Source: Arthrobacter sp. GMC3
GTDB taxonomy: Bacteria > Actinomycetota > Actinomycetes > Actinomycetales > Micrococcaceae
NCBI RefSeq assembly: GCF_002929305.1
Contig: NZ_PJIO01000004.1
Coordinates: 19,963 to 83,962 of the forward strand
Direction: 5' to 3'
Length of the DNA: 64,000 bases
Every line of letters begins with the position of its first letter. Positions within the stretch are counted from its first letter, which is position 1. Position numbers and translations under genes: made by a program. Shown here piece by piece: positions 34,788 to 42,889 of the stretch. The notes beneath the pieces were generated by a model. The model saw nothing but the letters and a program-made list of their open reading frames with translations. It ran no database searches and was not told the DNA's origin.

Positions 34788-35372
34788 ATGCAACAACGTG
34801 CCAAAGATACCCGCCGGGCCATCATTGGAGGGGCGGCGCTGGTCTTCGATGAAAAGGGCTACGCGAACGCAAGTCTGAGCGACATCACTGTGCGTGCGGC
34901 GGTGACCCGGGGCGCTCTCTACTTTCATTTCGAGTCAAAAGAGGAGCTCGCTCTGGCAGTGATCGCGGAGCAGCATTTGCGCGTCCGTAATCTATCTGCG
35001 GACCTGGCAAGCTCCGGGGAGTCGGCACTTCAAACAATCATTGGCATGTGTAGGCTTTTCGGTCAGCAATTGCTCGATGACTCGGTGGTGAGGGCGGGCA
35101 TCCGTCTAACCTTTGAGTCGTCGGCCTTCAGCGCCAATGTCGCTTCGCCCTACAGGGACTGGATCACGACAATGGAGGCCCTGCTACGTCGGGCTCAGAT
35201 CGAAGATACCGTGGCTAGGGATATTGACCCGGCGGCTTTTGCGCCTTTCCTGGTTTCCTCCTTTACCGGGGTGCAGTTGGTCTCGAACGTGTTGACCTCA
35301 CGGGAGGACGTCCTGCAACGGATCGAAGAAATGTGGGAGTTCATGCTGCGGGCACTCGCCCCAGCTCGGTAA
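34788..35372 (+). CDS. Gamma-butyrolactone receptor-type TetR regulator (ArpA/ScbR/GblR-like)
   Basis: 194 residues from ATG 34788. The helix-turn-helix region (RAIIGGAALVFDEKGYANASLSDI, AAVTRGALYFHFESKEELA) is close to ArpA-family receptors. Trp125 in SPYRDWITTMEALLRRA lies where these proteins have the ligand-pocket tryptophan. In Streptomyces such receptors repress antibiotic and morphology genes until the butyrolactone binds. The convergent AfsA-type gene next door and the candidate ARE in its own promoter support this reading. Its targets here are not known. Confidence 0.82.
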   Translation: MQQRAKDTRRAIIGGAALVFDEKGYANASLSDITVRAAVTRGALYFHFESKEELALAVIAEQHLRVRNLSADLASSGESALQTIIGMCRLFGQQLLDDSVVRAGIRLTFESSAFSANVASPYRDWITTMEALLRRAQIEDTVARDIDPAAFAPFLVSSFTGVQLVSNVLTSREDVLQRIEEMWEFMLRALAPAR

Positions 35373-35419
35373 CGGCCCCGAAGCGAAATGGTGGTGCGCG
35401 TCCTCTGCTAGTCGGATAG

Positions 35420-36355
35420 CTACGTCGCGGCAGTGAGAAGTCCCTTGAGGCCCACCACGACTCGATCGCCCTGAATTACCTCAACGGCCACCCGATTTGG
35501 TTCCACCCCTGACGATGGCACCACCACCTCAATGTCCTGACCGAACTCCACGATGTGAAAGAAGTCAGCACTGAACTGCGAGAAGTCAGCGTGGGGGACT
35601 CCATAGGATGCCCGCAGCGCCTGACGGGACGCTTCAATGAGCAGCATTCCGGGAACATGATCCAGCGGATGGTCAAAGAAGATTGGATGAGTCTGATCGA
35701 CTACGAGCGGCCATCGCTGCGACCCTAGGAGACTCCCCAAAAGCACATTGCGGATGCTGTGGTGCCCCACGATGTAAGGTTCGAGCAGGCCTGTCTGAGT
35801 GGTGGTTTCGAGCGCATCTGCAGGTGCGCGACGGCTACGGTACCGTTCATACGCTGCGGCTCCGAGTATCCGGGCCGACGCGTTTCCTTGTCCGATTTCG
35901 GTGCCTGCCACGACGAACCTGGCATCGACGTCCAGCTGCGAGGGTATGCCTGACGAGCCTTGGATCTGCCGAATAGTGAGTTCAACGCTGACCTCGGCCG
36001 GACGGCTCCCGTCGAGTCTAGGGTTAGTCACTGTGATGTCCATGTGTGGCAATAGGAACTGGTGGTTCAGGGGGACACCCCGCGTGTGGGAAAGGGCTAT
36101 GACTGCCTGTCTCAGAGTTTCTGCCATTAGGGCCGAATCCGTACCAGCCAGGTTGGCTCCATAAAAGACGTGCCACCTCGGCCATTGTGCACCCATCAGG
36201 ACATGGTTAGCGCTATGGTGGTCGATATCCGTGATGAACACTTCGGATATTGCGCTCCGATGGACGAGCGCGCGGCGAATGGGCGCACCGAAGTTTAGCT
36301 CAGGCGACCCCGGTTCACGTTGCCAGCCAATCGTTTCCAGCTCATTCATAGACAC
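35420..36355 (-). CDS. AfsA-family gamma-butyrolactone biosynthesis protein
   Basis: 311 residues, near the family norm of about 300. There are two AfsA/hot-dog repeats. The first has VFITDIDHHSANHVLMGAQWPRWHVFYG. The second has HPIFFDHPLDHVPGMLLIEASRQALRA, both very typical of AfsA, ScbA and BarX. AfsA joins a beta-ketoacyl chain to dihydroxyacetone phosphate, the committed step to A-factor-like hormones. The printed start is GTG 36355; ATG 36349, two codons in, is equally possible. It converges on the receptor gene with a 47-bp gap. Confidence 0.87.
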   Translation of the reverse strand: MSMNELETIGWQREPGSPELNFGAPIRRALVHRSAISEVFITDIDHHSANHVLMGAQWPRWHVFYGANLAGTDSALMAETLRQAVIALSHTRGVPLNHQFLLPHMDITVTNPRLDGSRPAEVSVELTIRQIQGSSGIPSQLDVDARFVVAGTEIGQGNASARILGAAAYERYRSRRAPADALETTTQTGLLEPYIVGHHSIRNVLLGSLLGSQRWPLVVDQTHPIFFDHPLDHVPGMLLIEASRQALRASYGVPHADFSQFSADFFHIVEFGQDIEVVVPSSGVEPNRVAVEVIQGDRVVVGLKGLLTAAT

Positions 36356-36448
36356 CCCATGGTGAAATGTCTAAATTCTAGCGGTTGTTTGGCTGCGACC
36401 TTGCTCGAGTTTGACCTGAGTGAGCACGAGCCTCTAGTCTCATTTGAG

Positions 36449-36489
36449 ATGGCCTCACCAGTTGTCCCCCAATAAACTGGTGAGGCCAT
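36449..36489. terminator. Strong hairpin between AfsA-type gene and azt operon end
   Basis: A perfect 15-bp stem (ATGGCCTCACCAGTT / AACTGGTGAGGCCAT) encloses an 11-base loop, 60 bp after the end of the zinc operon read on the minus strand. No clear T-run follows. Confidence 0.75.
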
Positions 36490-36549
36490 TCTCATGTCAT
36501 CTGTGGATCTTCTCGGGGCGTGACTGCGTGGTTGCCCGCAGTCGTTTAG

Positions 36550-37767
36550 CTAGTGCGCTCCAACGGTGATGGCGATTTCGTTGGGGACACCGTCCATTTT
36601 CTTGGATGCAGTGATCTTCCCTGTGGTGAGGTCCACTGCGTGGATGGTGTTCGTTGCAGGTTCGGTGACATAGGCTGTGGCGCGGTTCGCCACGATGGCG
36701 GGGTGGGCGTCCTGCCACTCTTTTGGTCCCTCCCAGCCCGCGATCACGGGGAACTTATTGACGATCTTTCCGTCTTCCGGGTCGAGAACGTGGATGGAAC
36801 CATCCGTGGACAGGATGTAGGCCAGGTCCCCGGGGCCTCTGGAAACGCCCCTGAACGTGTAATGGACGGCGTCGGGAAGCTGGACCACGTTGTAGCTGTC
36901 CTTCTCGGTATCGATGAGAGCTACGGAGTTGAGTAGGTAGCCTTCCGCATCGGGATTGTTCTTGTAGTCGCCAACCACAACCGGACTGGTCTCTGAGACA
37001 AAGGCGTTGCCCATCCGGCCGTACTTGTCCGGCGCGGTGAACTTTCGGAACTTACCCTGTTGGTATAGCAGCGCGCCGTCCTCGCAACCGAAGACCACGG
37101 CCTCATGGGCGGCAGTACCTTCTCCATGGATCCCGGGACACTCCTTGCTCTCTGCGGCAACATGCCAATGGTCCTCGTGTGCTTCCATGGCGACAGCTCC
37201 GGAACGGGATGTTTTATCACCCACCGTGGTGAGGAGTTTCCCATCCGCCAGCACGATTGATACCCCATGGTGTGGTGAATCTGCCGTGTATGTCTTTTTC
37301 TGGGGAAGGGCGCCGCTGACATGGGCGAGGTCTTCGGATTTCAGAATCGTGGTGGTCCCCGTTCCGTCGTCGAAGAGGACCGTGTTGCCGGCGTGCCGGA
37401 CCACATGGCCCGCTGCCGCAGCGCCAATCACCAGATCGGTGAGTCTGGGCTCGGCCATATCAAGCAGCTGGAAACCGGCTGTCGTGGTCACGATGACGTG
37501 CCGGCCGTCTCCGGCGGGGTTGAGCCGAGTGAACTTCTCGGAATCAAACTTCTGAACGACCTCGAGAGTCTTTCCGTCCAGGACGCTGATGCCGCCCTCT
37601 GAAGAAACTGCAATGCGCCCGTGTGCGTTGGCGGAGGCAGCGGAAGTGCTGGACGACGAGGCCGTTGTGGTGGCCGTTCCGGCTGCGTTGCCGCAGGCGG
37701 AAGCCAGCAAGGTGATTCCTGCAAGCGCGGCGGCTACTCCCAGGTGGGGTTTTCGTTGGTAAAGCAT
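36550..37767 (-). CDS. aztD: AztD-like zinc metallochaperone lipoprotein (copy 1)
   Basis: 405 residues from ATG 37767, which follows GAGGAA. The lipobox is LLASAC. The protein folds as a beta-propeller-type repeat (GRIAVSSEGGISVLDGKTLEVV, GDGRHVIVTTTAGFQLLDMAEP, STDGSIHVLDPEDGKIVNKF). A His-rich stretch (AHEDHWHVAAESKECPGIHG) and a downstream GCEDG supply likely zinc ligands and a Cys pair. AztD proteins pass zinc to the binding protein AztC. It is the last gene of the operon. Confidence 0.82.
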   Translation of the reverse strand: MLYQRKPHLGVAAALAGITLLASACGNAAGTATTTASSSSTSAASANAHGRIAVSSEGGISVLDGKTLEVVQKFDSEKFTRLNPAGDGRHVIVTTTAGFQLLDMAEPRLTDLVIGAAAAGHVVRHAGNTVLFDDGTGTTTILKSEDLAHVSGALPQKKTYTADSPHHGVSIVLADGKLLTTVGDKTSRSGAVAMEAHEDHWHVAAESKECPGIHGEGTAAHEAVVFGCEDGALLYQQGKFRKFTAPDKYGRMGNAFVSETSPVVVGDYKNNPDAEGYLLNSVALIDTEKDSYNVVQLPDAVHYTFRGVSRGPGDLAYILSTDGSIHVLDPEDGKIVNKFPVIAGWEGPKEWQDAHPAIVANRATAYVTEPATNTIHAVDLTTGKITASKKMDGVPNEIAITVGAH

Positions 37768-37820
37768 GTGGTGGTTCCTCATTTTCATTGTTAGGTGCAA
37801 GCACCGTGGTGTGAGCGTGA

Positions 37821-38732
37821 TCAGGGAGAAAGTCCCCGGACGATTCGTTGGGTATTGACGCGCATCATGTCCAAGTAGGTGGGGGCCTCACCAGCGGGGC
37901 CGGTCAGTGATTCCGTGAACAATTCGCCCACTTGCACGTCCATGCCGGCCTCTTGGGCGAGGACTTGAACCAGGCGATCGGGCGTGGATGATTCGGCAAA
38001 AATGGTCGGAACGCCGGCGCTGGTGATCGCTTCGCTGAGTTGGCGCAAGTCGGCAGCGCTAGGAGCCGCGAGTGTGGTTCCCCCGGGAATCACGGCCCCG
38101 ATGACCCGAAAATCGAACCGTTTCGCGAGGTAGCCAAAAACGTGGTGGTTGGTGACCAATGCGCGACGTTCCGGAGGGAGCGCAGCGAATTTCTCTGTCA
38201 TCTCGGCGTCGAGGTCCTTGAGTTGAGCCCGGTAGGCGGACGCGCTGATAGCCAGCTCCTCCCTATTGATCCCCTGGATTTTTCCGACGGCGGTTTCAAG
38301 GGCGTTGACGACGTCGAGCATGGCAGCCGGATCGGTCCAGAAGTGGGGATCCGGCGCACCCTTCGCGTCCCCCGCGCTGTATGGGACGACGTCGATCACC
38401 TCACCGGCGACCAGCATGGGTGCGCCAGCGCCGGAGGCTCTGTCCAGATGCTGCTGCAACCCTTCCTCTAGGCCCAGGCCATTGGAAACCACGAGGTCAG
38501 CGTTGCCCATCAGGGCCGCCTGCCGAGCGGAAATATCAAAGGAGTGCGGGTCGGAACCGGGTTGCATGAGTGTGGTCACGGTGGCCTGATCCCCTAGGAC
38601 CTGGCGCGTCACATCCCCGAGAATGTTGGTCGTGACCACCACCTGCGGTCCTTGCGACGGTGCCGCTGGGGAGCACCCCGAGACAACCATCGCCAGCACG
38701 GCGGCGACTGCCAACTGCGGCAGGCCCCTCAT
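37821..38732 (-). CDS. aztC: Zinc ABC transporter substrate-binding lipoprotein (AztC-like)
   Basis: 303 residues. The lipobox is MVVSGC. Cluster A-I metal-binding residues are visible: His in DPHSFDISA, His in DPHFWTDP, His in TNHHVFGYLAKR and an acidic/Ser segment in IFAESSTPD. It overlaps the upstream AztD-like stop by four bases (ATGA). It takes zinc, or receives it from AztD, and hands it to the membrane permease. Manganese is less likely given the AztD partners. Confidence 0.87.
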   Translation of the reverse strand: MRGLPQLAVAAVLAMVVSGCSPAAPSQGPQVVVTTNILGDVTRQVLGDQATVTTLMQPGSDPHSFDISARQAALMGNADLVVSNGLGLEEGLQQHLDRASGAGAPMLVAGEVIDVVPYSAGDAKGAPDPHFWTDPAAMLDVVNALETAVGKIQGINREELAISASAYRAQLKDLDAEMTEKFAALPPERRALVTNHHVFGYLAKRFDFRVIGAVIPGGTTLAAPSAADLRQLSEAITSAGVPTIFAESSTPDRLVQVLAQEAGMDVQVGELFTESLTGPAGEAPTYLDMMRVNTQRIVRGLSP

Positions 38733-39961
38733 CGGCCCGTCTCCGCGAGGTGCACGGGCTGCGTCAGCAACGTGAGGGTCCGGGCAATGCGGGCACCGTC
38801 GGCGTAGGCAATCTCAAACACCACACCCTCCGCCGGTGCGCTGACGTAGGCGCGCTCGCCGTCAACGGTGAGTTCCACCCTCCCCGTCAGTGCCGGATCG
38901 GCTAGGGTTGCGGGCATCAGGGGCGCGGTCGCAGAGAGTTGCTCCTTGCTCTTTGCGTCATACACCTGGACAGTGCCGTCTTTGCTGACGACGACGACGT
39001 GCCCGGCTTCGTCGTCCACTGCGGCGGCGGCGAGCACCGGTGTAGAGGTGGGAAGCCAGTCCCACGAGCGCTGGCGTGTATTGAGCAGCCACACCCCGGT
39101 GCCGTCTCCGAGACCAGCGACCGTGGGCCGGCCCTTGCGTCCGCTAAATGAGGTGGCCGGGGCAGGGGACCCTTCCGGATATGGAACGTGTTCGAGCACA
39201 GGGTTTGCCCCCTCGCTCCTGGCGATCACCGCGCCGTCGGCGCATCCGATAACCAGACCCGCCCTGGTGGCGATGGTGCCCGCAGCCGCGGGGCACGCCG
39301 TCGTCGTTAGTTCCGCACCGCTGGCGGTAACAGCGCGCAGGCGCACGGGGGTGCCGCTTCCATCCGGCTCAGTGACAAGTGCGCCGTCACCCAGAGGGGC
39401 GATGACGCCGGTGTGAGGGGCGATTTCCAGGCGAAGAGTCTCGGAGATTCTGCCGTCCCCCAGCGCCGCGTTGTCTATAAGAACGGCAGAGCCGGAAGTG
39501 GGGAAGAAGAAGCCTGTAGTGCCGGAGGTGGAGAGCGGCCCGGTGGCGACGGACGCCACACCCTGTCCAGCAACGGGCCCCACCAAGGCAGGCCCGGCCC
39601 TGTAGTAGTGGGAGTGGTCTCCGTGGTCCCAAGTCCAGACGCCGGTGTCGATGATCTCGACGCCGGTGGTGCTGGCCGCAAAAACAAAGCGCCCGTCGCT
39701 GGTGACACGCAGCGGTGGATGTACCGACCCCAACTCAGTGCCAGCGCCGTTGAGGAGATCCAGCATGGAGGCTTTGCCCGCGGCGTCGATGGCCACGAGA
39801 TGAAGCTGCGGTTCAGCGACTTCGGCGGCCCCGGTGATCTCGCCGTGTTTTGATGGGGTAGATCCCGTCGTCTCAGCTTGCGGGGCGGGGGAACTGCCGC
39901 AACCGGCGACAGCAAGGAAAATGACGGCGGCCAGGACCGCCTGTGGTGTTCGGGTATTCAT
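38729..39961 (-). CDS. AztD-like zinc metallochaperone lipoprotein (copy 2)
   Basis: 410 residues with lipobox LAVAGC. It has the same repeated architecture as the 36550 gene and the AztD pattern TTTACPAAAGTIATRAGLVIGCADGAVI with the Cys pair. Its metal patch is placed earlier: WTWDHGDHSHYYRAG, which is rich in His and Asp. The two chaperones are clearly diverged, not a recent duplicate. It lies between the permease and the binding-protein gene. Confidence 0.8.
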   Translation of the reverse strand: MNTRTPQAVLAAVIFLAVAGCGSSPAPQAETTGSTPSKHGEITGAAEVAEPQLHLVAIDAAGKASMLDLLNGAGTELGSVHPPLRVTSDGRFVFAASTTGVEIIDTGVWTWDHGDHSHYYRAGPALVGPVAGQGVASVATGPLSTSGTTGFFFPTSGSAVLIDNAALGDGRISETLRLEIAPHTGVIAPLGDGALVTEPDGSGTPVRLRAVTASGAELTTTACPAAAGTIATRAGLVIGCADGAVIARSEGANPVLEHVPYPEGSPAPATSFSGRKGRPTVAGLGDGTGVWLLNTRQRSWDWLPTSTPVLAAAAVDDEAGHVVVVSKDGTVQVYDAKSKEQLSATAPLMPATLADPALTGRVELTVDGERAYVSAPAEGVVFEIAYADGARIARTLTLLTQPVHLAETGR

Positions 39962-39963
39962 GG

Positions 39964-40863
39964 TTACTTTCCAAGGGGTGGCAGGGAAACAGCTCGGGGT
40001 AGGCGGTCTTCGGAGGATTTCTGGACGGTGTGTGCCGCCGATCTGCGGCGCACCGCAAGGAGGCCGGCCGCGGCGTTTGAGAGACCTGCAAGGGCAATGG
40101 CCGCCGCCGCAATGGAAGCCCCTGCCGCCGTGCCGCCGTACCAGGAACAGAGCAGCCCCACCGCCGTGGCCAGTATGCCGAACGCGGCGGCGACCACCAT
40201 ACGGACAGGGATGCTTGACGTCCAGGGGCTGGCTGCGACGGCCGGGGCTAGGAGCAATCCCACCACCAGCAGTGATCCGACAGCTTGGAAAGAGGACACT
40301 ACGGCAAGTGTTACCAGGCCCACCAGGGCCAGCTGGGCCAGGTGGGGGCGGAGCCCCAATGTCATGGCAATACGGGTGTCGAAGGCCGCGGCAACAAAGC
40401 TTCGGTGCAGGGCTGCGGCAACAATTACTGTCACAATCGCGGCGCAGAGCAGGCCGATCAGGTCCCCTCTGCTCAGGGCGAGGATGTCACCGAAAAGCAT
40501 GGCGGTGGCGTCGGTGGCAAACGACCTCGAGTGCGAGACGATGATGACCCCGAGGGACAGCATGGCAACAAACAGAAGGCCGATGCTCGTGTCGTAGGAT
40601 AGCCGGCCACGCCGCTGCAGTGCGCTGATCAGTGCGCTCATGACAATGGCGCTGAGCGCTGCTCCCACGACGGCGGGTGCCCCCGCGATAGTTGCCAGGG
40701 CGACTCCTGGGAGCATTCCGTGGCCGATCGCTTCGCCAAGGAATGCCATGCCGCGGACCACAACCCAGGTCCCCACCACGCCGGCGATGATCGCAACGAG
40801 GGCGCCGCCGAGCAGCGCTCGGAGGAAGAAGTCTGCGGAAAAGGGGTCAGTAAGCAAGTGCAT
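39964..40863 (-). CDS. aztB: Zinc ABC transporter permease (AztB/ZnuB-like)
   Basis: 299 residues with about eight hydrophobic segments of the ABC-3 metal permease family (FFLRALLGGALVAIIAGVVG, GMAFLGEAIGHGMLPGVALA, FQAVGSLLVVGLLLAPAVAA). The GEAIGHGMLPG segment is a family hallmark. It is the first gene of the minus-strand operon and starts 14 bp from the Fur/Zur-type box. The ATPase gene is divergent across the same box. Confidence 0.88.
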   Translation of the reverse strand: MHLLTDPFSADFFLRALLGGALVAIIAGVVGTWVVVRGMAFLGEAIGHGMLPGVALATIAGAPAVVGAALSAIVMSALISALQRRGRLSYDTSIGLLFVAMLSLGVIIVSHSRSFATDATAMLFGDILALSRGDLIGLLCAAIVTVIVAAALHRSFVAAAFDTRIAMTLGLRPHLAQLALVGLVTLAVVSSFQAVGSLLVVGLLLAPAVAASPWTSSIPVRMVVAAAFGILATAVGLLCSWYGGTAAGASIAAAAIALAGLSNAAAGLLAVRRRSAAHTVQKSSEDRLPRAVSLPPLGK

Positions 40864-40876
40864 GCCATCACACTAA

Positions 40877-40897
40877 TGATAATGAGAACGATTATCA
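40877..40897. promoter_or_regulatory. Fur/Zur-type box between aztB and aztA
   Basis: TGATAAT and ATTATCA form perfect 7-bp arms around a 7-base centre. The core agrees closely with the classical Fur box (GATAATGA..AA..ATTATC). Its place between divergent zinc-importer genes makes Zur control the likely reading. Confidence 0.75.
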
Positions 40898-40917
40898 AAT
40901 AGGGGTTAGAGTGAGGT

Positions 40918-41559
40918 GTGACTTCTTCTGACGATGCCATGCGTGGGCGAAACCTGTCCTTCAATTTCGATGGTGCTCCGGTGCTGCACAATGTCGACGT
41001 CGACCTGCGATGGGGCACCATGACAGCCATTGCCGGGCTCAATGGTGCCGGCAAGTCGACCCTCATTGAGATTCTTGCCGGCGTTCGACGGCCCATGACG
41101 GGGGTGGTGGAACGGGCCGCCGAGGTGGCGCTGGTGGTCCAGCGCGTGGATATCCCGGATGCGTTGCCCCTCACTGTCCGGGAAGTGGTTCTCATGGGAA
41201 CCTGGGGACCGTCGCAGAAATCTTCCGTGAAGACCAATACCAGGGAGCGAAGGGTGAGGGTCGCCGAGGCCCTAGACCGGGTGCAACTTGCCGAACTTGC
41301 GACAAGGCCCTTTGGCAGCCTTTCCGGTGGTCAGCGCCAACGCGTCCTGCTCGCGCAAGGAATGGCCCGTCGGGCTCGAATCTTTCTTCTTGATGAACCG
41401 GCCGCAGGACTCGATGCCCGAAGTCGGGAGCGCATCCGCTCCATACTGGCCGAGGAAGCGAATCGGGGCGCGGCAGTCGCCTTCGTGAGCCACGACAGGG
41501 AATCCATTGCCGCGGCCACCTTTGTGGTTAGCCTGGAGGGCGGCCGCCGAGTCGGCTAG
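40918..41559 (+). CDS. aztA: Zinc ABC transporter ATPase (AztA/ZnuC-like)
   Basis: 213 residues from GTG 40918 (ATG 40939 is an alternative). Walker A is GLNGAGKST, the signature is LSGGQRQRV and Walker B is IFLLDEPAAGLD; the switch His is VSHDRES. It is short, as ZnuC-type ATPases often are. It powers AztB and shares the Fur/Zur-type box with the divergent permease operon. Confidence 0.87.
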   Translation: MTSSDDAMRGRNLSFNFDGAPVLHNVDVDLRWGTMTAIAGLNGAGKSTLIEILAGVRRPMTGVVERAAEVALVVQRVDIPDALPLTVREVVLMGTWGPSQKSSVKTNTRERRVRVAEALDRVQLAELATRPFGSLSGGQRQRVLLAQGMARRARIFLLDEPAAGLDARSRERIRSILAEEANRGAAVAFVSHDRESIAAATFVVSLEGGRRVG

Positions 41560-41744
41560 CTGAGGGTTGGTGTTGTTCACGGTCGCTCCACGCAGCATGG
41601 ACATCAGGGGTAGTTCAATCGCCGGGCTAAGCTGGCTGAGTGACTCGGGAAGTCGATGCACGGGCCATAGAGTTTGGTGCGCGCATGGTCCCCTCAAGGC
41701 CGGGGCGATTCGCCCACCCCTGAATTGTGAATGAAGAGAAACTT

Positions 41745-42860
41745 ATGCCGCTACGTGACAATGACGAGCCCATACGCCGCCGGGGCGTCCGATTCCAGCG
41801 GCGGCCCGCCCCCGAGATGCCTCGAGCGACGGTCTCCTCGTGCCGGACTCGGTACATCATCGATGGGCATCTTCGCCCCACCCCGGAGCACGTATCCGTG
41901 GCCGACGCGCTGAAGTTTGCCGAAGCTGCGCCACACCGGATGGCGCTAAGTCTTTTCCCCGCACCAACACCGCAGGATGTCGACGAGCTTGCCGAGGCGT
42001 GGGAACTGCACCCGCTGCTACTGGAAGACCTATTGCACGCCGGTCAACGCCCGAAGCTGGAACGCTACGGTGATGTCCTTTTCATGGTCGTACGTTCTGC
42101 ACGGTACAACGACGCCGCGGAAGGCGTCGATTTCTCGGAGTTTCACGTGGTGGTCCGCCCACACGCCATCGCTGTCCTGTGCCAAGATCAGCGATGGATC
42201 GACGGGACCGACGAGGAGACCATGTCCGGGGATCCGTCGGATCTCGCTGACCGGGACGGTCGTACACTCCTCGACGACGAGTTCCTGCTAGCCCTTGGTC
42301 CCGAAGCGGTTGCCTACCGGCTTCTGGACGCGATCGTCGACGGCTACATTCCTGTACTTCGCGGCCTGGCAATCGACAAGGAACAAATTGAGCGACAAGT
42401 CTTCAGCGGAGACGCTGCCGTCGCTGAACGCATTTACCGGTTGAGTCAGGAAGTCATCGACTTACAACACACAACCACCTCGATGGCAGACGTTTTGGCC
42501 GACCTTCGCCAAGGTTTTGACCGGCAAGAAGTTCCAGAACCCCTGCAGGCCTATCTGCAAGACGTTGCCGACCACCTGACCCACGCCAGCTCCCGGGTAT
42601 CCGAACTCCGCGACGCACTCTCACAGATCCTAGGAGTGAACTCAACGCTGGTGGCTCAGCGGCAGAACGAGGACATGAAAAAGATTTCCGGCTGGGCGGC
42701 GATCCTCTTCGCACCCACCCTCATAGGAGCCATCTATGGGATGAACTTCGAGAACATGCCCGAATTGCACTGGGCCCTTGGATACCCAGCGGCGGTGGGG
42801 GCGATGCTCGCCTTGGCGGTAGTGCTCTACATCGTCTTCAAAACCAAAAAGTGGATGTAA
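41745..42860 (+). CDS. CorA-family Mg/Co/Zn channel protein
   Basis: 371 residues from ATG 41745; GTG 41727 is an alternative. A long soluble alpha/beta plus helical domain (ELHPLLLEDLLHAGQRPKLERYGDVLFMVV, then a long helix) precedes two C-terminal helices with the invariant GMNFENMPEL selectivity loop and the basic tail KTKKWM. The family exports or imports divalent cations as a pentamer. It lies after the zinc importer on the same strand as aztA, but the roughly 190-bp gap gives no evidence of coupling. Confidence 0.88.
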   Translation: MPLRDNDEPIRRRGVRFQRRPAPEMPRATVSSCRTRYIIDGHLRPTPEHVSVADALKFAEAAPHRMALSLFPAPTPQDVDELAEAWELHPLLLEDLLHAGQRPKLERYGDVLFMVVRSARYNDAAEGVDFSEFHVVVRPHAIAVLCQDQRWIDGTDEETMSGDPSDLADRDGRTLLDDEFLLALGPEAVAYRLLDAIVDGYIPVLRGLAIDKEQIERQVFSGDAAVAERIYRLSQEVIDLQHTTTSMADVLADLRQGFDRQEVPEPLQAYLQDVADHLTHASSRVSELRDALSQILGVNSTLVAQRQNEDMKKISGWAAILFAPTLIGAIYGMNFENMPELHWALGYPAAVGAMLALAVVLYIVFKTKKWM

Positions 42861-42889
42861 GTTGCTGTCCGCTACCGACTATCAGCATT

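Noticed and set aside
36356..36448. A second ARE upstream of the AfsA gene
   Set aside because: Only short AGACA/TGTCT arms with a long centre were seen, not similar to the palindrome at 34733-34754.
41560..41744. Possible magnesium riboswitch before the CorA-like gene
   Set aside because: The stretch is short and I could not find the conserved M-box helices or a terminator hairpin.
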